From Planctomycetaceae bacterium (GTDB lineage Bacteria; Planctomycetota; Planctomycetia; Pirellulales; Pirellulaceae), in the NCBI GenBank assembly GCA_002709045.1, contig PAPJ01000008.1, forward strand, positions 62,001 to 126,000: DNA of 64,000 nt, written 5' to 3'. Shown here piece after piece: positions 8,638 through 19,790 of the stretch (the first letter of the stretch is position 1; each line of letters starts with the position of its first letter). The notes beneath the pieces were generated by a model. It was given only the letters and a program-made list of their open reading frames with translations. It searched no databases and was not told where the DNA came from. A program made the translations under genes and the position numbers.

Positions 8638-11600
8638 ATGAAACGTATTTTCGGTATCAGCCTTTGTTTTGCAACTTGTCTTGTACTTGTAGCGACTTCT
8701 TATTTCACATCTCCGTTTGAACAAGCTTCTTTTGTTTACAATCTAACTCCGGTATTCCAGCCAACCGGCGCTGAAGAACCGGTCGCTGCCGTTAATTCGG
8801 ACAGCATCCCCGACGAGATGCGTAGCAATGCCAAAAAGCTGTTTGATGACGGCAATTTCAAAGAAGCCTACGAGCTATACGAAAAAATCGCGACGGATAC
8901 TAAGGCTGGTGGGCAACCGCTGGCCAATGACCTTGCGATTCTCTATCAATGTACTCAACGCATGCGGTATTACCCGAAATGGGATGCCTTGATCGAAAAA
9001 ATCATTGCTGCTCATTCAAATGACTGGCGGGTACTTCAGGTAGCGGCTAATCAGTATAAGTCAGCTCCAAAATACGGGATCCTCATCGACAATAAATTCC
9101 AACGTGCACCGCAACGCATGAGTGGTGCTGCTCGCAACAGTCAGGAACGCGACCGTATCCGCGCGTTACAGTTACTAACTCAGGCAATGCCGTTGGCCTT
9201 GGAGGATCCTAATAAGGCAGCAGTTTCCCGATTTCTCATACAATTCGCTCAGGCATGGCAAAACTACCAGGGTGCCTGGCGTATGCAACTCTTAACGAAT
9301 CTGGAAGAATTACCTGAATACGGTGATGGCTATGGCTATGGTGACGGTGGTCAGGGAGCGCCGGTTGACAGAAACAACAACCCAGTCTTCCATCAGCTAC
9401 CCATAAATTGGGAAGCCGCAAAATCCGATGGAGAACGATTTCGCTGGGCATTAAACCAAGCCGGTGCCATCTATCCGCCGCAACGAGTAAATACTCAGTT
9501 TCTCTGGGCTCAATTCCTGCACGGACAATTTGGCGTGCAGACGATGCAACAGTACGGGCCTGGAATTATAGGGCGTCAGGTTCAGGAGGATCAGGAAACT
9601 CCTGCAACCGGCCGCTACGCACTAACATCGCTTTCCGAGAACGAGACGATTGCTCAGTTGGCTACCGGCATAAAGCGATTCAACCTTCCGGACGAATTCA
9701 ATTTTGTGCTTATCCTCCAGAAAATCGCGTCGAACGGAGACAAAAAACAGTCTGCTCATGCCATTCAGGCCAGCATAATGCTGTCACAGATTTATCAAAA
9801 CAGACGCCAGTACCCCAAGGCAGCAGATGTTCTGCGTAACATCATCACGCGATACTCTCAACTGACGGAGAATTACCGTCTTACCGATACTCTAAAATCA
9901 ATTGTCGGTAATTGGGGAACGTTCGACCCGATCTCCGGTCAAACAACAAATGAACAAAATGTCTTCACGTATAAATTTCGTAATGCAAAAAAAGTAACGT
10001 TTACTGCTCACCGAATCGATGTCCCTAAGTTACTGGCGGACGTAAAAACACATATCGAATTAAACAAAGCCTCTAATGTTCAATACACCATTAATGACAT
10101 CAGTAATCTGATCTACCATGAAAATGCCGCTCGGTATATCAGTGAAAAGGTTACTGAATGGTCGCTAAAACTCGAACCGCGAGAAGCTCATTTCGACAAA
10201 CGAATTACGGTAGAGGTACCTCTGAAGAACACTGGTGCCTACAAAATTACAGCCTCAGTGGATGATGGGAATAAAAGCTCCATTGTTTACTGGCTGAATA
10301 ATACCACCATGGTAAAAATGGCTACAGACAACGGCCAAATGTTCTATCTGGCTGATTCTGTCACAGGGAAACCATTGCCTAACATAAAGCTCGATTTTTT
10401 CGGTTTCCGTCAGACCCGTAGCAAAGACGGTAAGATCCAGAACAGTGTGAAGAAGTTTGTCGAAACAGCTGATGCGGACGGACTAGTTAACGTTGGCAAA
10501 GAGCAAGCACCAACTAATTTACAGTGGATCACAACAGCGCGAGATGGAAACGGGCGATTTGCCTATCTCGGCTTCCATGGCATCTGGTACGGTCAAATCC
10601 ATGACCAGCAATACAAACAAAGTAAAGCCTTTGTTATCACTGACCGACCGGTCTATCGACCAAAGCAAACAGTGAAGTCCAAGTTTTGGCTACGCAAAGC
10701 TCAGTTTGACAAAGACGATGTAAGCCAATTCGCCAATATTTCCGTCTTGTTGGAACTTTATAATCCGCGTGGCGAAAAAGTTCTGAGCAGAAACTTAAAA
10801 ACAGATGAATATGGTGGATTTGAGTTTGACTGGTTGACATCGGAAGATGCGATGCTCGGTGTCTATCGCTTTCATGTTAAAGGTCTTGGTCCCAACCAGA
10901 TAACCGGTGGCAACACATTTCGTATCGAAGAATACAAAAAACCTGAGTACGAAGTATCTGTCGTGGCTCCCGACAAACCAGTCGCATTGGGCGAAGTGAT
11001 CAAAGCCAAAGTAAGTGCCAGGTATTATTTTGGTGCTCCCGTTACCGAAGCAACAGTTAAAGTAACCATTCGCCGCTACAACCATAGCCAAAACTGGTAC
11101 CCTCAACGAGCTTGGGACTGGTGTTTTGGCCCCGGGTACTGGTGGTACTGCTATGACTATCCCTGGTACCCAGGATGGGATCAGTGGGTTGGCTGTATAC
11201 GGCCTATGCCATGGTGGTTTGGAACTCCCCATAATCCGCCGGAACTGATCAGTCAGCAGGAGGTGGAACTAACTGAAGATGGAACTGTCGAACTGGAAAT
11301 TGACACCGCCATCGCTAAAGAACTTCATCCCAACAGTGACCATCGTTACGAAATCGTTGCCGAGGTGCGAGATCAGTCGCGGCGTACAATTGTCGGCAAC
11401 GGATCAGTACTGGCTACCAGAAAACCATTTACGGTCTTTAGCTGGGTGGACCGTGGTTACTATCACGCGGGCGATACGATTCAAGCCAGCTTCAATGCTA
11501 AAACACTTGACGACCGACCGGTACCGGGTCAGGGAAAATTACGTCTGCTAAAAGTCACTTACAACCGTGACAATGAACCTGTTGAACGGGTTGTCCAAAC

Positions 11601-14600
11601 GTGGAATCTTAACACGGACGTTAAGGGTTTCGCCACTCAGCAAATCAAGGCTAAAGAAAAGGGACAGTACCGCATTTCCTATGAAGTCAATGATGGCAGT
11701 GGTCACGTCGTTGAAGGCGGTTATATTTTCACCATCATCGGCGATGGTTTCGATGGTGGCGATTTCCGCTTTAGCGATCTGGAACTGATCCCGGATAAGG
11801 CCGAATACCGTCCCGGTGACACCGTAAAGCTACAAATCAATACCAATCGCCGACAGGCAACCGTATTGTTGTTTATCCGGCCATCCAATGGCATTTACCT
11901 GCCGCCAAAACGTATCGACCTTCACGGTAAAAGCGCCGTGGAAGAAATTACTGTCATCAGAAAAGACATGCCAAACTTTTATGTCGAAGCTGTCACAGTC
12001 TCCAATGGACGGATTTTCCAATTAACCAAAGAGATTGTAGTTCCACCTGAAAAACGCATCATTAACGTTGATGTTGAGACCTCGAGTGATACCTACAAAC
12101 CCGGAGAAAAAGGTACGGTCAAAGTTCGTCTGACCGATCACAAAGGTAAGCCTTTTGAGGGTTCCACTGTCATCTCTATCTATGACAAATCAGTCGAGTA
12201 TATATCGGGGGGCACTAATATTCCCAGCATTCAGGATTTCTTCTGGAAGTGGAGACGTAACCACCAGCCTCGACATGAATCCAATCTAAACCGCTATTGC
12301 CATGAGCGGATACCAAGAGGATTAAACCGAATGAGTGCTCTGGGAGTGTTTGGGCACACGGTGGCAGACGACATGGACTTACTGAGAAAAGACAAAGCTA
12401 ACAAATACAGCGGTGGCCGGAATCAGCCGGGGCATTTCAGCCAGTCTATTCGCAAGTCAGTCGAAGGAGGCATGTTAGGCGGCCCGGGCGGTCGAGCCCC
12501 GTTGGCCATGGAAATGGCCGCCGAAGCGGCACCTGACACAGCAGCTTTAGCAGATGCCGAACCAAATCTCGGAAATCAAAACAACTCCGGTTCGCCGGTA
12601 ACTCAGGGGCCAAACGTTGAGGCAGCGGTCCGCAGTAACTTTGCTGATACTGTACTTTGGGTCGGCGCGCTTTCCACTGACAAGCAAGGCTTTGCGGAAG
12701 TTGAATTCGAAATGCCAGAAAATCTGACGGCCTGGAAAGTGAATGCCTGGGCCATGGGACACGGAACCAATGTCGGCGAAGGCCACACTGAAGTCATCAC
12801 GCGAAAAGACCTGATTGTACGACTTCAAGCTCCCAGATTCTTCACTGAAACAGATAACGTTGTTATTTCAGCAAATGTTCATAACTATCTGGAAACGCAA
12901 AAACTGGTTACCACGAGGTTGGTCGTGGATGGTAAATACTTACTTCCACTCGACCAAGTCGAACGCAAGGTCAGTGTGGAAGCTAACGGGGAAACACGTG
13001 TTGACTGGGTAGTCAAAGTCAAAGGAGAAGGTGAGACAACCATTGAACTACAGGCTTTGACTGATGTCGAGTCTGATGCGGTGCAGATGTCCTTTCCGGT
13101 TTACGTACACGGCATTCTGAAAACCGAGTCCTGGGCTGGCACCATTCGTCCTGAGCAAAACAATGCCAAGCTGACATTCACGATTCCAGAGGATCGCAAG
13201 ATTGAACAATCCGTTCTGGAAGTGCGCTATTCACCAACACTGGCAGCAGCGATGGTAGATGCATTGCCTTACATGCTCGACTATCCACACGGCTGTACTG
13301 AACAAACACTCAACCGCTTTCTGCCGGCTGCAATCACGCAACAAACCCTATTGAATATGGATCTGAATGTTGAGGAGATCCTCAGGAAGCGAACTAATCT
13401 TAACGCCCAGGAAATCGGTGAAGACAAAGAACGTGCTAAACAATGGCAACGTGACGATAGCAGTGCCGTGTTCAGCCAGGACGAAATGCAGAAAATCGTC
13501 AAAGCCGGTGTAACCCGTCTGACAAATATGCAGAATCCTGATGGTGGCTGGGGATGGTTTGGAGGCGGTCGCCATTATAGCTATCCACATACAACCGCTG
13601 TTGTCATTCACGGACTTCAGGTAGCGCGTCAAAATGGAGTTGCCGTGGATCTGAATGTGATCGCCCGCGGGATTAAATGGCTAACCGCTCACCAAATCGC
13701 AGAAGTTGAAAAACTGAAACGAGCTGCAACCAAGGCAATGCCATACAAGGATTCTGCAGACAACCGCGACGCTCTAATCTATATGATCCTTAGTGAAGCT
13801 GACGTAAACAACACCGAGATGCAGGACTTCCTCTATCGTGACCGTACTAAACTCTCCGTCTACGGGTTGGTAACTTTCGGCCTGGGGCTTGAAACTGTCG
13901 CTCAACAACAACGATTAACTATGGTTATTCGCAATATCGAACAGTTCCTCGTTCAGGACGAAGAGAATGAAACGGCTTACCTTGAGCTACCCGCCGGACA
14001 TGCATGGTGGTACTGGCATGGCGACGAAATTGAAACCAATGCATTTTATCTAAAGCTCTTAGCACGGGTAAAACCACAAAGTCTTCAGGCCTCGCGGTTA
14101 GTAAAGTATTTACTAAACAATCGCAAACACGCTACCTACTGGAAATCGACACGGGACACGTCACTTTGTATTCAGGCTTTTGCCGAATACCTTAAAGCAA
14201 CAGGGGAAGCTTCTCCGGACATGACCGTAGAAGTTTGGCTGGACGGTGAAAAACACAAGGAAGTGAAAATCAATGCCTCTAATCTGTTCTCATTTGATAA
14301 CAAACTAATCATTAACGCCGAACAGGTAACCTCCGGTGAGCACACAGTTGAACTACGTCGTCAGGGAGAGGGGCCAGTTTACTTTAACGTCTACTCGACC
14401 AACTTCACACTTGAAGACTTCATTGAAAAGGCCGGGCTGGAAATCAAAGTGGAACGTCGCTACTACAAACTTGTGGCCAATCACAAAGAGATCAACGTTC
14501 CCGGAAATCGTGGACAGATTGTCCAGCAGAAAAAAGAAAACTACCGGCGAATTCCGATTGAAACCGGAGGCAAAGTCGAGAGTGGAGACATCATCGAAGT

Positions 14601-14913
14601 CGAACTACTTTTTGAGAGTAAAAATGACTATGAATATCTGATGTTTGAAGACCGCAAGGCTGCCGGCGTTGAACCTATTGATGTTCGTAGCGGGTGGGTT
14701 TACTCCGGACTCAGTGCATACCGCGAAATACGGGATGAAAGTGTCAATTACTTCCTGCATCGCATTAGCCGGGGGAAACACAGTTTCAGCTATCAGGTAA
14801 GAGCTGAAATTCCGGGTAAATTCTCGGCCCTGCCGACTATTGGCTATGCCATGTATGCACCGGAACTACGGGCTAACAGTAACGAGATTAAGATCGAAAT
14901 CACCGACAAATAA
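8638..14913 (+). CDS. Giant alpha-2-macroglobulin family protein with thioester
   Basis: This 2091-residue exported protein starts with a signal-like segment (MKRIFGISLCFATCLVLVA). A helical TPR-like N-terminal region of ~400 residues follows. Repeated beta macroglobulin domains come next, including an MG2-like section with VITDRPVYRPKQTV near 670 and a second DRGYYHAGDTI copy near 940. The complement-like region contains the thioester motif GCTEQT, with Cys1553 and Gln1556 as the predicted bond partners. A thioester-domain repeat, MQNPDGGWGWFGGG, follows. By family knowledge it would trap attacking proteases or other periplasmic targets. Residues ~818-868 form an extraordinary Trp/Tyr/Cys-rich insert. 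The usual partner PBP1c is not adjacent. It is much longer than E. coli YfhM (~1650 residues). Confidence 0.9.
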   Translation: MKRIFGISLCFATCLVLVATSYFTSPFEQASFVYNLTPVFQPTGAEEPVAAVNSDSIPDEMRSNAKKLFDDGNFKEAYELYEKIATDTKAGGQPLANDLAILYQCTQRMRYYPKWDALIEKIIAAHSNDWRVLQVAANQYKSAPKYGILIDNKFQRAPQRMSGAARNSQERDRIRALQLLTQAMPLALEDPNKAAVSRFLIQFAQAWQNYQGAWRMQLLTNLEELPEYGDGYGYGDGGQGAPVDRNNNPVFHQLPINWEAAKSDGERFRWALNQAGAIYPPQRVNTQFLWAQFLHGQFGVQTMQQYGPGIIGRQVQEDQETPATGRYALTSLSENETIAQLATGIKRFNLPDEFNFVLILQKIASNGDKKQSAHAIQASIMLSQIYQNRRQYPKAADVLRNIITRYSQLTENYRLTDTLKSIVGNWGTFDPISGQTTNEQNVFTYKFRNAKKVTFTAHRIDVPKLLADVKTHIELNKASNVQYTINDISNLIYHENAARYISEKVTEWSLKLEPREAHFDKRITVEVPLKNTGAYKITASVDDGNKSSIVYWLNNTTMVKMATDNGQMFYLADSVTGKPLPNIKLDFFGFRQTRSKDGKIQNSVKKFVETADADGLVNVGKEQAPTNLQWITTARDGNGRFAYLGFHGIWYGQIHDQQYKQSKAFVITDRPVYRPKQTVKSKFWLRKAQFDKDDVSQFANISVLLELYNPRGEKVLSRNLKTDEYGGFEFDWLTSEDAMLGVYRFHVKGLGPNQITGGNTFRIEEYKKPEYEVSVVAPDKPVALGEVIKAKVSARYYFGAPVTEATVKVTIRRYNHSQNWYPQRAWDWCFGPGYWWYCYDYPWYPGWDQWVGCIRPMPWWFGTPHNPPELISQQEVELTEDGTVELEIDTAIAKELHPNSDHRYEIVAEVRDQSRRTIVGNGSVLATRKPFTVFSWVDRGYYHAGDTIQASFNAKTLDDRPVPGQGKLRLLKVTYNRDNEPVERVVQTWNLNTDVKGFATQQIKAKEKGQYRISYEVNDGSGHVVEGGYIFTIIGDGFDGGDFRFSDLELIPDKAEYRPGDTVKLQINTNRRQATVLLFIRPSNGIYLPPKRIDLHGKSAVEEITVIRKDMPNFYVEAVTVSNGRIFQLTKEIVVPPEKRIINVDVETSSDTYKPGEKGTVKVRLTDHKGKPFEGSTVISIYDKSVEYISGGTNIPSIQDFFWKWRRNHQPRHESNLNRYCHERIPRGLNRMSALGVFGHTVADDMDLLRKDKANKYSGGRNQPGHFSQSIRKSVEGGMLGGPGGRAPLAMEMAAEAAPDTAALADAEPNLGNQNNSGSPVTQGPNVEAAVRSNFADTVLWVGALSTDKQGFAEVEFEMPENLTAWKVNAWAMGHGTNVGEGHTEVITRKDLIVRLQAPRFFTETDNVVISANVHNYLETQKLVTTRLVVDGKYLLPLDQVERKVSVEANGETRVDWVVKVKGEGETTIELQALTDVESDAVQMSFPVYVHGILKTESWAGTIRPEQNNAKLTFTIPEDRKIEQSVLEVRYSPTLAAAMVDALPYMLDYPHGCTEQTLNRFLPAAITQQTLLNMDLNVEEILRKRTNLNAQEIGEDKERAKQWQRDDSSAVFSQDEMQKIVKAGVTRLTNMQNPDGGWGWFGGGRHYSYPHTTAVVIHGLQVARQNGVAVDLNVIARGIKWLTAHQIAEVEKLKRAATKAMPYKDSADNRDALIYMILSEADVNNTEMQDFLYRDRTKLSVYGLVTFGLGLETVAQQQRLTMVIRNIEQFLVQDEENETAYLELPAGHAWWYWHGDEIETNAFYLKLLARVKPQSLQASRLVKYLLNNRKHATYWKSTRDTSLCIQAFAEYLKATGEASPDMTVEVWLDGEKHKEVKINASNLFSFDNKLIINAEQVTSGEHTVELRRQGEGPVYFNVYSTNFTLEDFIEKAGLEIKVERRYYKLVANHKEINVPGNRGQIVQQKKENYRRIPIETGGKVESGDIIEVELLFESKNDYEYLMFEDRKAAGVEPIDVRSGWVYSGLSAYREIRDESVNYFLHRISRGKHSFSYQVRAEIPGKFSALPTIGYAMYAPELRANSNEIKIEITDK

Positions 14914-14934
14914 GGCAACAAAAATAGCGGTGCG

Positions 14935-16119
14935 TTAGTCGTCAAGTAATTCAACCGCTTCAAAGCTTCGCCCCTCAAGCATAGCAAGACTGGCTCCGCC
15001 ACCTGTACTTACGTGGGATACCTGATCGGCGAACCCAAGCTGCTGAATCGCTGCGGCACTGTCACCACCACCTATAATGCTTGTCGCCTCACTCCCGGCG
15101 ATCGCTTCCGCAACGCGTTTGGTACCTGCATCAAATGGAGGCATCTCACATACTCCCATAGGACCATTCCAAACCACAACTTTTGCACCTGACAGAACAG
15201 AGGCATATTTTTCTGCTGTTTCAGGTCCAATATCCAATCCCTCAAACTCATCAGGAATCTGTCCAAATGGGAGAATTTGTTTATTGCAGTCTGAGCTAAA
15301 ATCATCTCCACAATGTGTATCATCAGGCAGAACCAGTTTATCGCCCCCTTTGGCAATTAATTCAACGGCCAGCTCAATTTTGTCAGTCTCAACTAGACTT
15401 TTGCCTACACTCCCCCCTTTTGCCAGAGCGAAAGTGTAAGCCATGGCTCCACCAATAAGAACTTTGTCACAAATTCCCAAGAGGTTATCAATCACAGTAA
15501 TCTTATCTGAAACTTTAGCTCCACCTAGGATGGCCACAAAAGGTCGTTGAGGATCACTAATTGCGTCTGACAGGTACCGGATTTCTTTCGCAACAAGAAA
15601 ACCCACAACGCGGGGCTTACCTTCCATCGCCTGTGGCACAGCAACCATACTTGCATCGGTACGATGACAAGTACCAAAAGCATCATTGCAATAAACGTCA
15701 CCAAATTCCGCCAACTGAGCAGCAAATTCACTGCAACCGCCCTTTTCACCCTCATTAAAACGCAGATTCTCCAGAACGACTACACCGCCATTGGCAAGAG
15801 CCGCGACTTTAGCAGAAGCATCTTCGCCAACGGTATCCACCGCCATATCCACATTGACACCGAGTAATTCTCTCAAGCGGGCAGCTACCGGAGTCAAACT
15901 GAAGCGATGATCGCTCGCATCACCTTGAGGACGTCCGAGATGACTCATCAACACAACTCGTCCATCACGATCCAATACGGATTTAATTGAAGGTAAAGCC
16001 ATTTGGATACGTCGATCATCAGTTATCTGCAAATCATTACTCAGCGGAACATTAAAGTCGACTCGCATCAGGACTGACTTACCAGTCACATCCACCTGAT
16101 CAATTGATTTCTTAGCCAT
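14935..16119 (-). CDS. pgk: Phosphoglycerate kinase
   Basis: This enzyme transfers phosphate between 1,3-bisphosphoglycerate and ADP in glycolysis. The N-terminal signature [11 protein letters not shown], the substrate segment SHLGRPQG, the nucleotide motif [11 protein letters not shown] and the C-terminal GGGDSAAAI are all present. The 394-residue length is standard. The gene is single, with gapA and tpiA not adjacent. It converges with the macroglobulin gene over a 21-base gap and diverges from the glutamate-synthase-like gene across a 213-base intergenic region. Confidence 0.97.
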   Translation of the reverse strand: MAKKSIDQVDVTGKSVLMRVDFNVPLSNDLQITDDRRIQMALPSIKSVLDRDGRVVLMSHLGRPQGDASDHRFSLTPVAARLRELLGVNVDMAVDTVGEDASAKVAALANGGVVVLENLRFNEGEKGGCSEFAAQLAEFGDVYCNDAFGTCHRTDASMVAVPQAMEGKPRVVGFLVAKEIRYLSDAISDPQRPFVAILGGAKVSDKITVIDNLLGICDKVLIGGAMAYTFALAKGGSVGKSLVETDKIELAVELIAKGGDKLVLPDDTHCGDDFSSDCNKQILPFGQIPDEFEGLDIGPETAEKYASVLSGAKVVVWNGPMGVCEMPPFDAGTKRVAEAIAGSEATSIIGGGDSAAAIQQLGFADQVSHVSTGGGASLAMLEGRSFEAVELLDD

Positions 16120-16332
16120 TGGGTTTTTACCATCCTGTTCGTTAACTGCTCCTGAAACATTCAGCCCTAAACCTATTCTGAGGGTTCACAGCTAACTTGA
16201 CCAGAGTGGTGACACAAACTGAATATCTTTTGACCTCTATTTTGCAAATTCACTTTGCCTTCGGAGCCTAAAAAACATAACATTGCACTCGCTCGGGTAT
16301 TTACACAGCTAAACTCTATTGAAAGAACTTAA

Positions 16333-17904
16333 ATGGCTGGCATCATGAATTGGTGGCAATGGATGCTGACTCTAGTAGTCGCAATCCTAGTACTCATTGC
16401 TATTCGTGACGTTACTCAGAAGAAGCACTCGATCCTTCGCAATTTTCCGCTAATTGGTCATCTGCGGTACTTATTGGAGACAATCGGACCAGAACTACGG
16501 CAATACATTGTTACCAGCAACAACGAAGAACGTCCTTTTTCCAGAGATCAGCGTCGTTGGGTTTATGCCTCGGCCAAACTACAAAACAACTATTTCGGAT
16601 TCGGCACTGACAAAGATGTTGAACTCTCACCAAATCATCTGGTTATCAAACACTCGGCCTTTCCAATTTCAACACTCAGAAAGAATGAGCTTGGATATGA
16701 CCCGCTGCACTCTATTCCTGCTGCCAAGGTCTTAGGACGCCACAGGGATAGAAAACACAAATTTCGTCCTGAGTCGATCGTCAACATTTCTGCGATGAGT
16801 TATGGATCCTTAAGTTCTGCTGCCGTTGAATCGATTAACCGCGGCTGCGAACAATCCCAATGCCTTCACAATACCGGCGAAGGTGGTATCAGCCCTTTTC
16901 ATATGCATGGAGGAAAACTGATCTGGCAGCTTGGCACGGGTTACTTTGGTGCTCGGGCAGCAGACGGCGGATTTAGTGAAGAAAAATTCAGGCAAACACT
17001 TGAAAAGGCAGCCGGTAAAGTGAAAGCCATTGAGATCAAATTCAGTCAAGGAGCCAAGCCCGGTTTGGGAGGGATGCTACCAGGAGCGAAAGTAACTCCC
17101 GAAATCGCGAAAATACGGGGAATCCCCGTCGGTAAAGACTGTGCAAGTCCGGCATTCCACTCTGCATTCTCGAACGTTGACGAAATGCTCGATTTTATTG
17201 AAGGGCTTGCAGAGATCAGCGGGCTTCCAGTTGGCATTAAGAGTGCTGTTGGAGAGATCAGTTTTTGGGACGAATTAATTTCCCAAATGATCAGCGGCAC
17301 GCGCGGCGTGGATTATATTGCGATTGACGGATCGGAGGGTGGTACAGGAGCTGCTCCACTTGCCTTTTCTGACCATGTTGCCCTACCCTTCAAACTTGGC
17401 TTCACACGAGTCTACCGACGTTTCGAGGAAGCCGGTCTGGCCGACGCAATTTTCTTCATGGGATCGGGAAAACTGGGCTTCCCCGAATCCGGCCTATTAG
17501 CCCTGTCTCTTGGCTGCGATGCTCTAAGTATTGCACGTGAACCAATGCTAGCAATCGGTTGCATTCAGGCCCAGCAATGCCATTCAGGACACTGTCCTAC
17601 CGGTGTCGCCACGCAAAACAAATGGCTTATGCGTGGTTTAGACCCAACACTAAAATCTAATCGTCTGGCGAACTATCTGATCACGCTCCGCAAAGAAATT
17701 ATGCAGCTCACCCATGCATGCGGGTTTGAACATCCGGCTCAAATTACCCCAAGTCAGTTTGAGATTGCGGATGCCCGCTATGGTTCACAAAACGTGGCTG
17801 ACATTTTTAATTATGAAGATGACTGGGGACACCCTGCGCAAACAGACATTCAAGCTGTACTTGATGTAATGCACAATGCAGAGGAACTCCGTCGCACAGC
17901 TTAG
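16333..17904 (+). CDS. FMN-binding glutamate synthase-like oxidoreductase, membrane anchored
   Basis: The 523 residues match the central and FMN-binding part of glutamate synthase (GltB-like) without the amidotransferase and without the GltD subunit. Visible parts are NISAMSYGSLSSAAVESINRG, GTGYFGARAADGGF, KFSQGAKPGLGG, DGSEGGTGAAPLAF and a Cys-rich cluster CIQAQQCHSGHCPTG for the 3Fe-4S centre. A membrane helix at residues ~7-25 (WWQWMLTLVVAILVLIAI) anchors it. Such stand-alone enzymes are widespread, and their substrate and electron partner are not settled. It ends two bases before the converging aspS stop. Confidence 0.85.
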   Translation: MAGIMNWWQWMLTLVVAILVLIAIRDVTQKKHSILRNFPLIGHLRYLLETIGPELRQYIVTSNNEERPFSRDQRRWVYASAKLQNNYFGFGTDKDVELSPNHLVIKHSAFPISTLRKNELGYDPLHSIPAAKVLGRHRDRKHKFRPESIVNISAMSYGSLSSAAVESINRGCEQSQCLHNTGEGGISPFHMHGGKLIWQLGTGYFGARAADGGFSEEKFRQTLEKAAGKVKAIEIKFSQGAKPGLGGMLPGAKVTPEIAKIRGIPVGKDCASPAFHSAFSNVDEMLDFIEGLAEISGLPVGIKSAVGEISFWDELISQMISGTRGVDYIAIDGSEGGTGAAPLAFSDHVALPFKLGFTRVYRRFEEAGLADAIFFMGSGKLGFPESGLLALSLGCDALSIAREPMLAIGCIQAQQCHSGHCPTGVATQNKWLMRGLDPTLKSNRLANYLITLRKEIMQLTHACGFEHPAQITPSQFEIADARYGSQNVADIFNYEDDWGHPAQTDIQAVLDVMHNAEELRRTA

Positions 17905-17906
17905 GA

Positions 17907-19688
17907 TCAGTCAGGATGAACGATTCTAAGATTTAATTCACCTAACTGTTTACCTTCAACATCACCCGGTGCACCGGTCATCAAGTCCGATGCCTTCTGA
18001 GTTTTAGGGAAAGCAATTACATCCCGGATGTTATCAAGCTCAGCAAATAACATTACACAGCGATCAATTCCCAACGCGATCCCTCCATGTGGTGGCGCCC
18101 CAAATTGTAACGCTTCCAACAGGAAACCAAATCGATCCGCAGCAGTCTCTTTCTCGATACCCAACAGTTCAAAGACACGCGCCTGTTCCTGCTGGTCATG
18201 AATACGGATTGTACCGCCACCCGCCTCATAACCATTGATGACAAGGTCATAAGCAACGGCCCGGGCTTTGCCGGGATCTGTGTTAAGTAGATCCATATCT
18301 TGTGGTCGCGGAGCAGTGAACGGATGGTGCATTGCTACCCAGCGATCTTCCTGATCATCAAATTCAAACATCGGGAACTCAACCACCCAGGAAAAATGCA
18401 TCTCGGTGGGATCATACAGATTCAATTCGGCACCCAGCCGCTTACGCAACGCCGATAACGCTTTACAACTGACGTCGAAAGTATCAGCAATAAAAAACAT
18501 AATATCGCCAACTTCGGCACCCAGTCGTTCACCAAACTCCACCAACAACTCACCAGCAAAGTTTTTAGAAATCGGTGACCAGAGTGAACCGTCTTCTTCG
18601 ACGCGGAACCATGCCAGCCCTTTTGCTTCGGAATTTTGTTTAACCCATTCGGTCAAACCGTCAATATCTTTGCGCGAGTAGTTTCCGGCAGCCCCCTTGG
18701 CATTAATACCGCGAACAACACCACCGGACTCTACAGCTCCTGAAAAGACTCGGAATTCAGCCTTCGCGGCGAGGTCGGAACAATTAATCAACTCCATGCC
18801 AAACCGCAGGTCTGGTGCATCTGAACCAAATCGTTCCATGGCTTCGTCATAAGTCATACGCGGTAGAGGCAATTGCAACTCAATCCCTTTGAGTTCTTGA
18901 GCCATCTTTTGCATCAGGCCATCGATCATTCCAATCACATCGTCCTGATCGACAAAGGACATTTCAACATCTAGCTGAGTAAACTCTGGCTGGCGGTCTG
19001 CCCGCAAGTCTTCGTCCCGAAAACATCTCGCCACCTGAACGTAACGGTCGTATCCGGCGACCATCATAATTTGCTTATAGAGCTGAGGCGACTGAGGTAA
19101 TGCGTAAAACTGACCGTGGTGAACACGACTCGGTACGAGATAATCTCTTGCACCTTCAGGAGTACTTCGTCCGAGAATCGGAGTTTCCACATCGATAAAT
19201 TGATGCGTTTCAAAATAGTCACGCATCATTTTGATGATCTGACTTCTGAGGATCAGCGTTTCTTGCATTTCTTTGCGACGCAGGTCAAGATAGCGATACT
19301 TTAATCGCAAATCCTCACCGGGCAATTCCTGCTGAGACGGTGTAAATGGAGGAGTTTCACTCTTGTTGAAAACCTGTAATTCCGTGACTCGCAGTTCGAC
19401 GACTCCCGTAGGCAGCTTTTCATTAATCGTGCCCTCAGGACGTTCTGCGACTCCGCCAATTACCTTAATGACGTCTTCATTACGTAATCCACTACCTGAA
19501 TCGACTAAGCCGCTTTCAGGTCCAAAAACGATCTGAGTTTTACCGTATCGGTCACGAAGATCAATAAAAACAGCTCCCCCATGGTCCCGGGAACTGTCTC
19601 CCCAGCCACAAAGTGTAACTTCCTGACCGATATTCTCTGATCGCAATTCACCACAGGTATGAGTACGAAACAACGCGATTTCCTTCAA
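17907..19688 (-). CDS. aspS: Aspartyl-tRNA synthetase (bacterial type)
   Basis: This class II synthetase charges tRNA-Asp. An N-terminal OB-fold anticodon domain (about 1-110) is followed by the catalytic core. Motif 2 is FRDEDLRADRQPEFTQLD and motif 3 is GIALGIDRCVMLFA near the end. A GAD-type insertion lies between them, as in bacterial AspRS. The length of 593 is normal. Whether it is discriminating or also charges tRNA-Asn cannot be told without a gatCAB check. The gap to miaA, upstream on the same strand, is 118 bases. Confidence 0.96.
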   Translation of the reverse strand: MKEIALFRTHTCGELRSENIGQEVTLCGWGDSSRDHGGAVFIDLRDRYGKTQIVFGPESGLVDSGSGLRNEDVIKVIGGVAERPEGTINEKLPTGVVELRVTELQVFNKSETPPFTPSQQELPGEDLRLKYRYLDLRRKEMQETLILRSQIIKMMRDYFETHQFIDVETPILGRSTPEGARDYLVPSRVHHGQFYALPQSPQLYKQIMMVAGYDRYVQVARCFRDEDLRADRQPEFTQLDVEMSFVDQDDVIGMIDGLMQKMAQELKGIELQLPLPRMTYDEAMERFGSDAPDLRFGMELINCSDLAAKAEFRVFSGAVESGGVVRGINAKGAAGNYSRKDIDGLTEWVKQNSEAKGLAWFRVEEDGSLWSPISKNFAGELLVEFGERLGAEVGDIMFFIADTFDVSCKALSALRKRLGAELNLYDPTEMHFSWVVEFPMFEFDDQEDRWVAMHHPFTAPRPQDMDLLNTDPGKARAVAYDLVINGYEAGGGTIRIHDQQEQARVFELLGIEKETAADRFGFLLEALQFGAPPHGGIALGIDRCVMLFAELDNIRDVIAFPKTQKASDLMTGAPGDVEGKQLGELNLRIVHPD

Positions 19689-19790
19689 TTTCTTAATGAA
19701 TAACTACTTACTGAGAAGCATCTTGGTTTCTAACCAAACAAGTATTTTACTTTGCATTGCTAAGATAGAAAAGACAGCATTAATAGCCTT

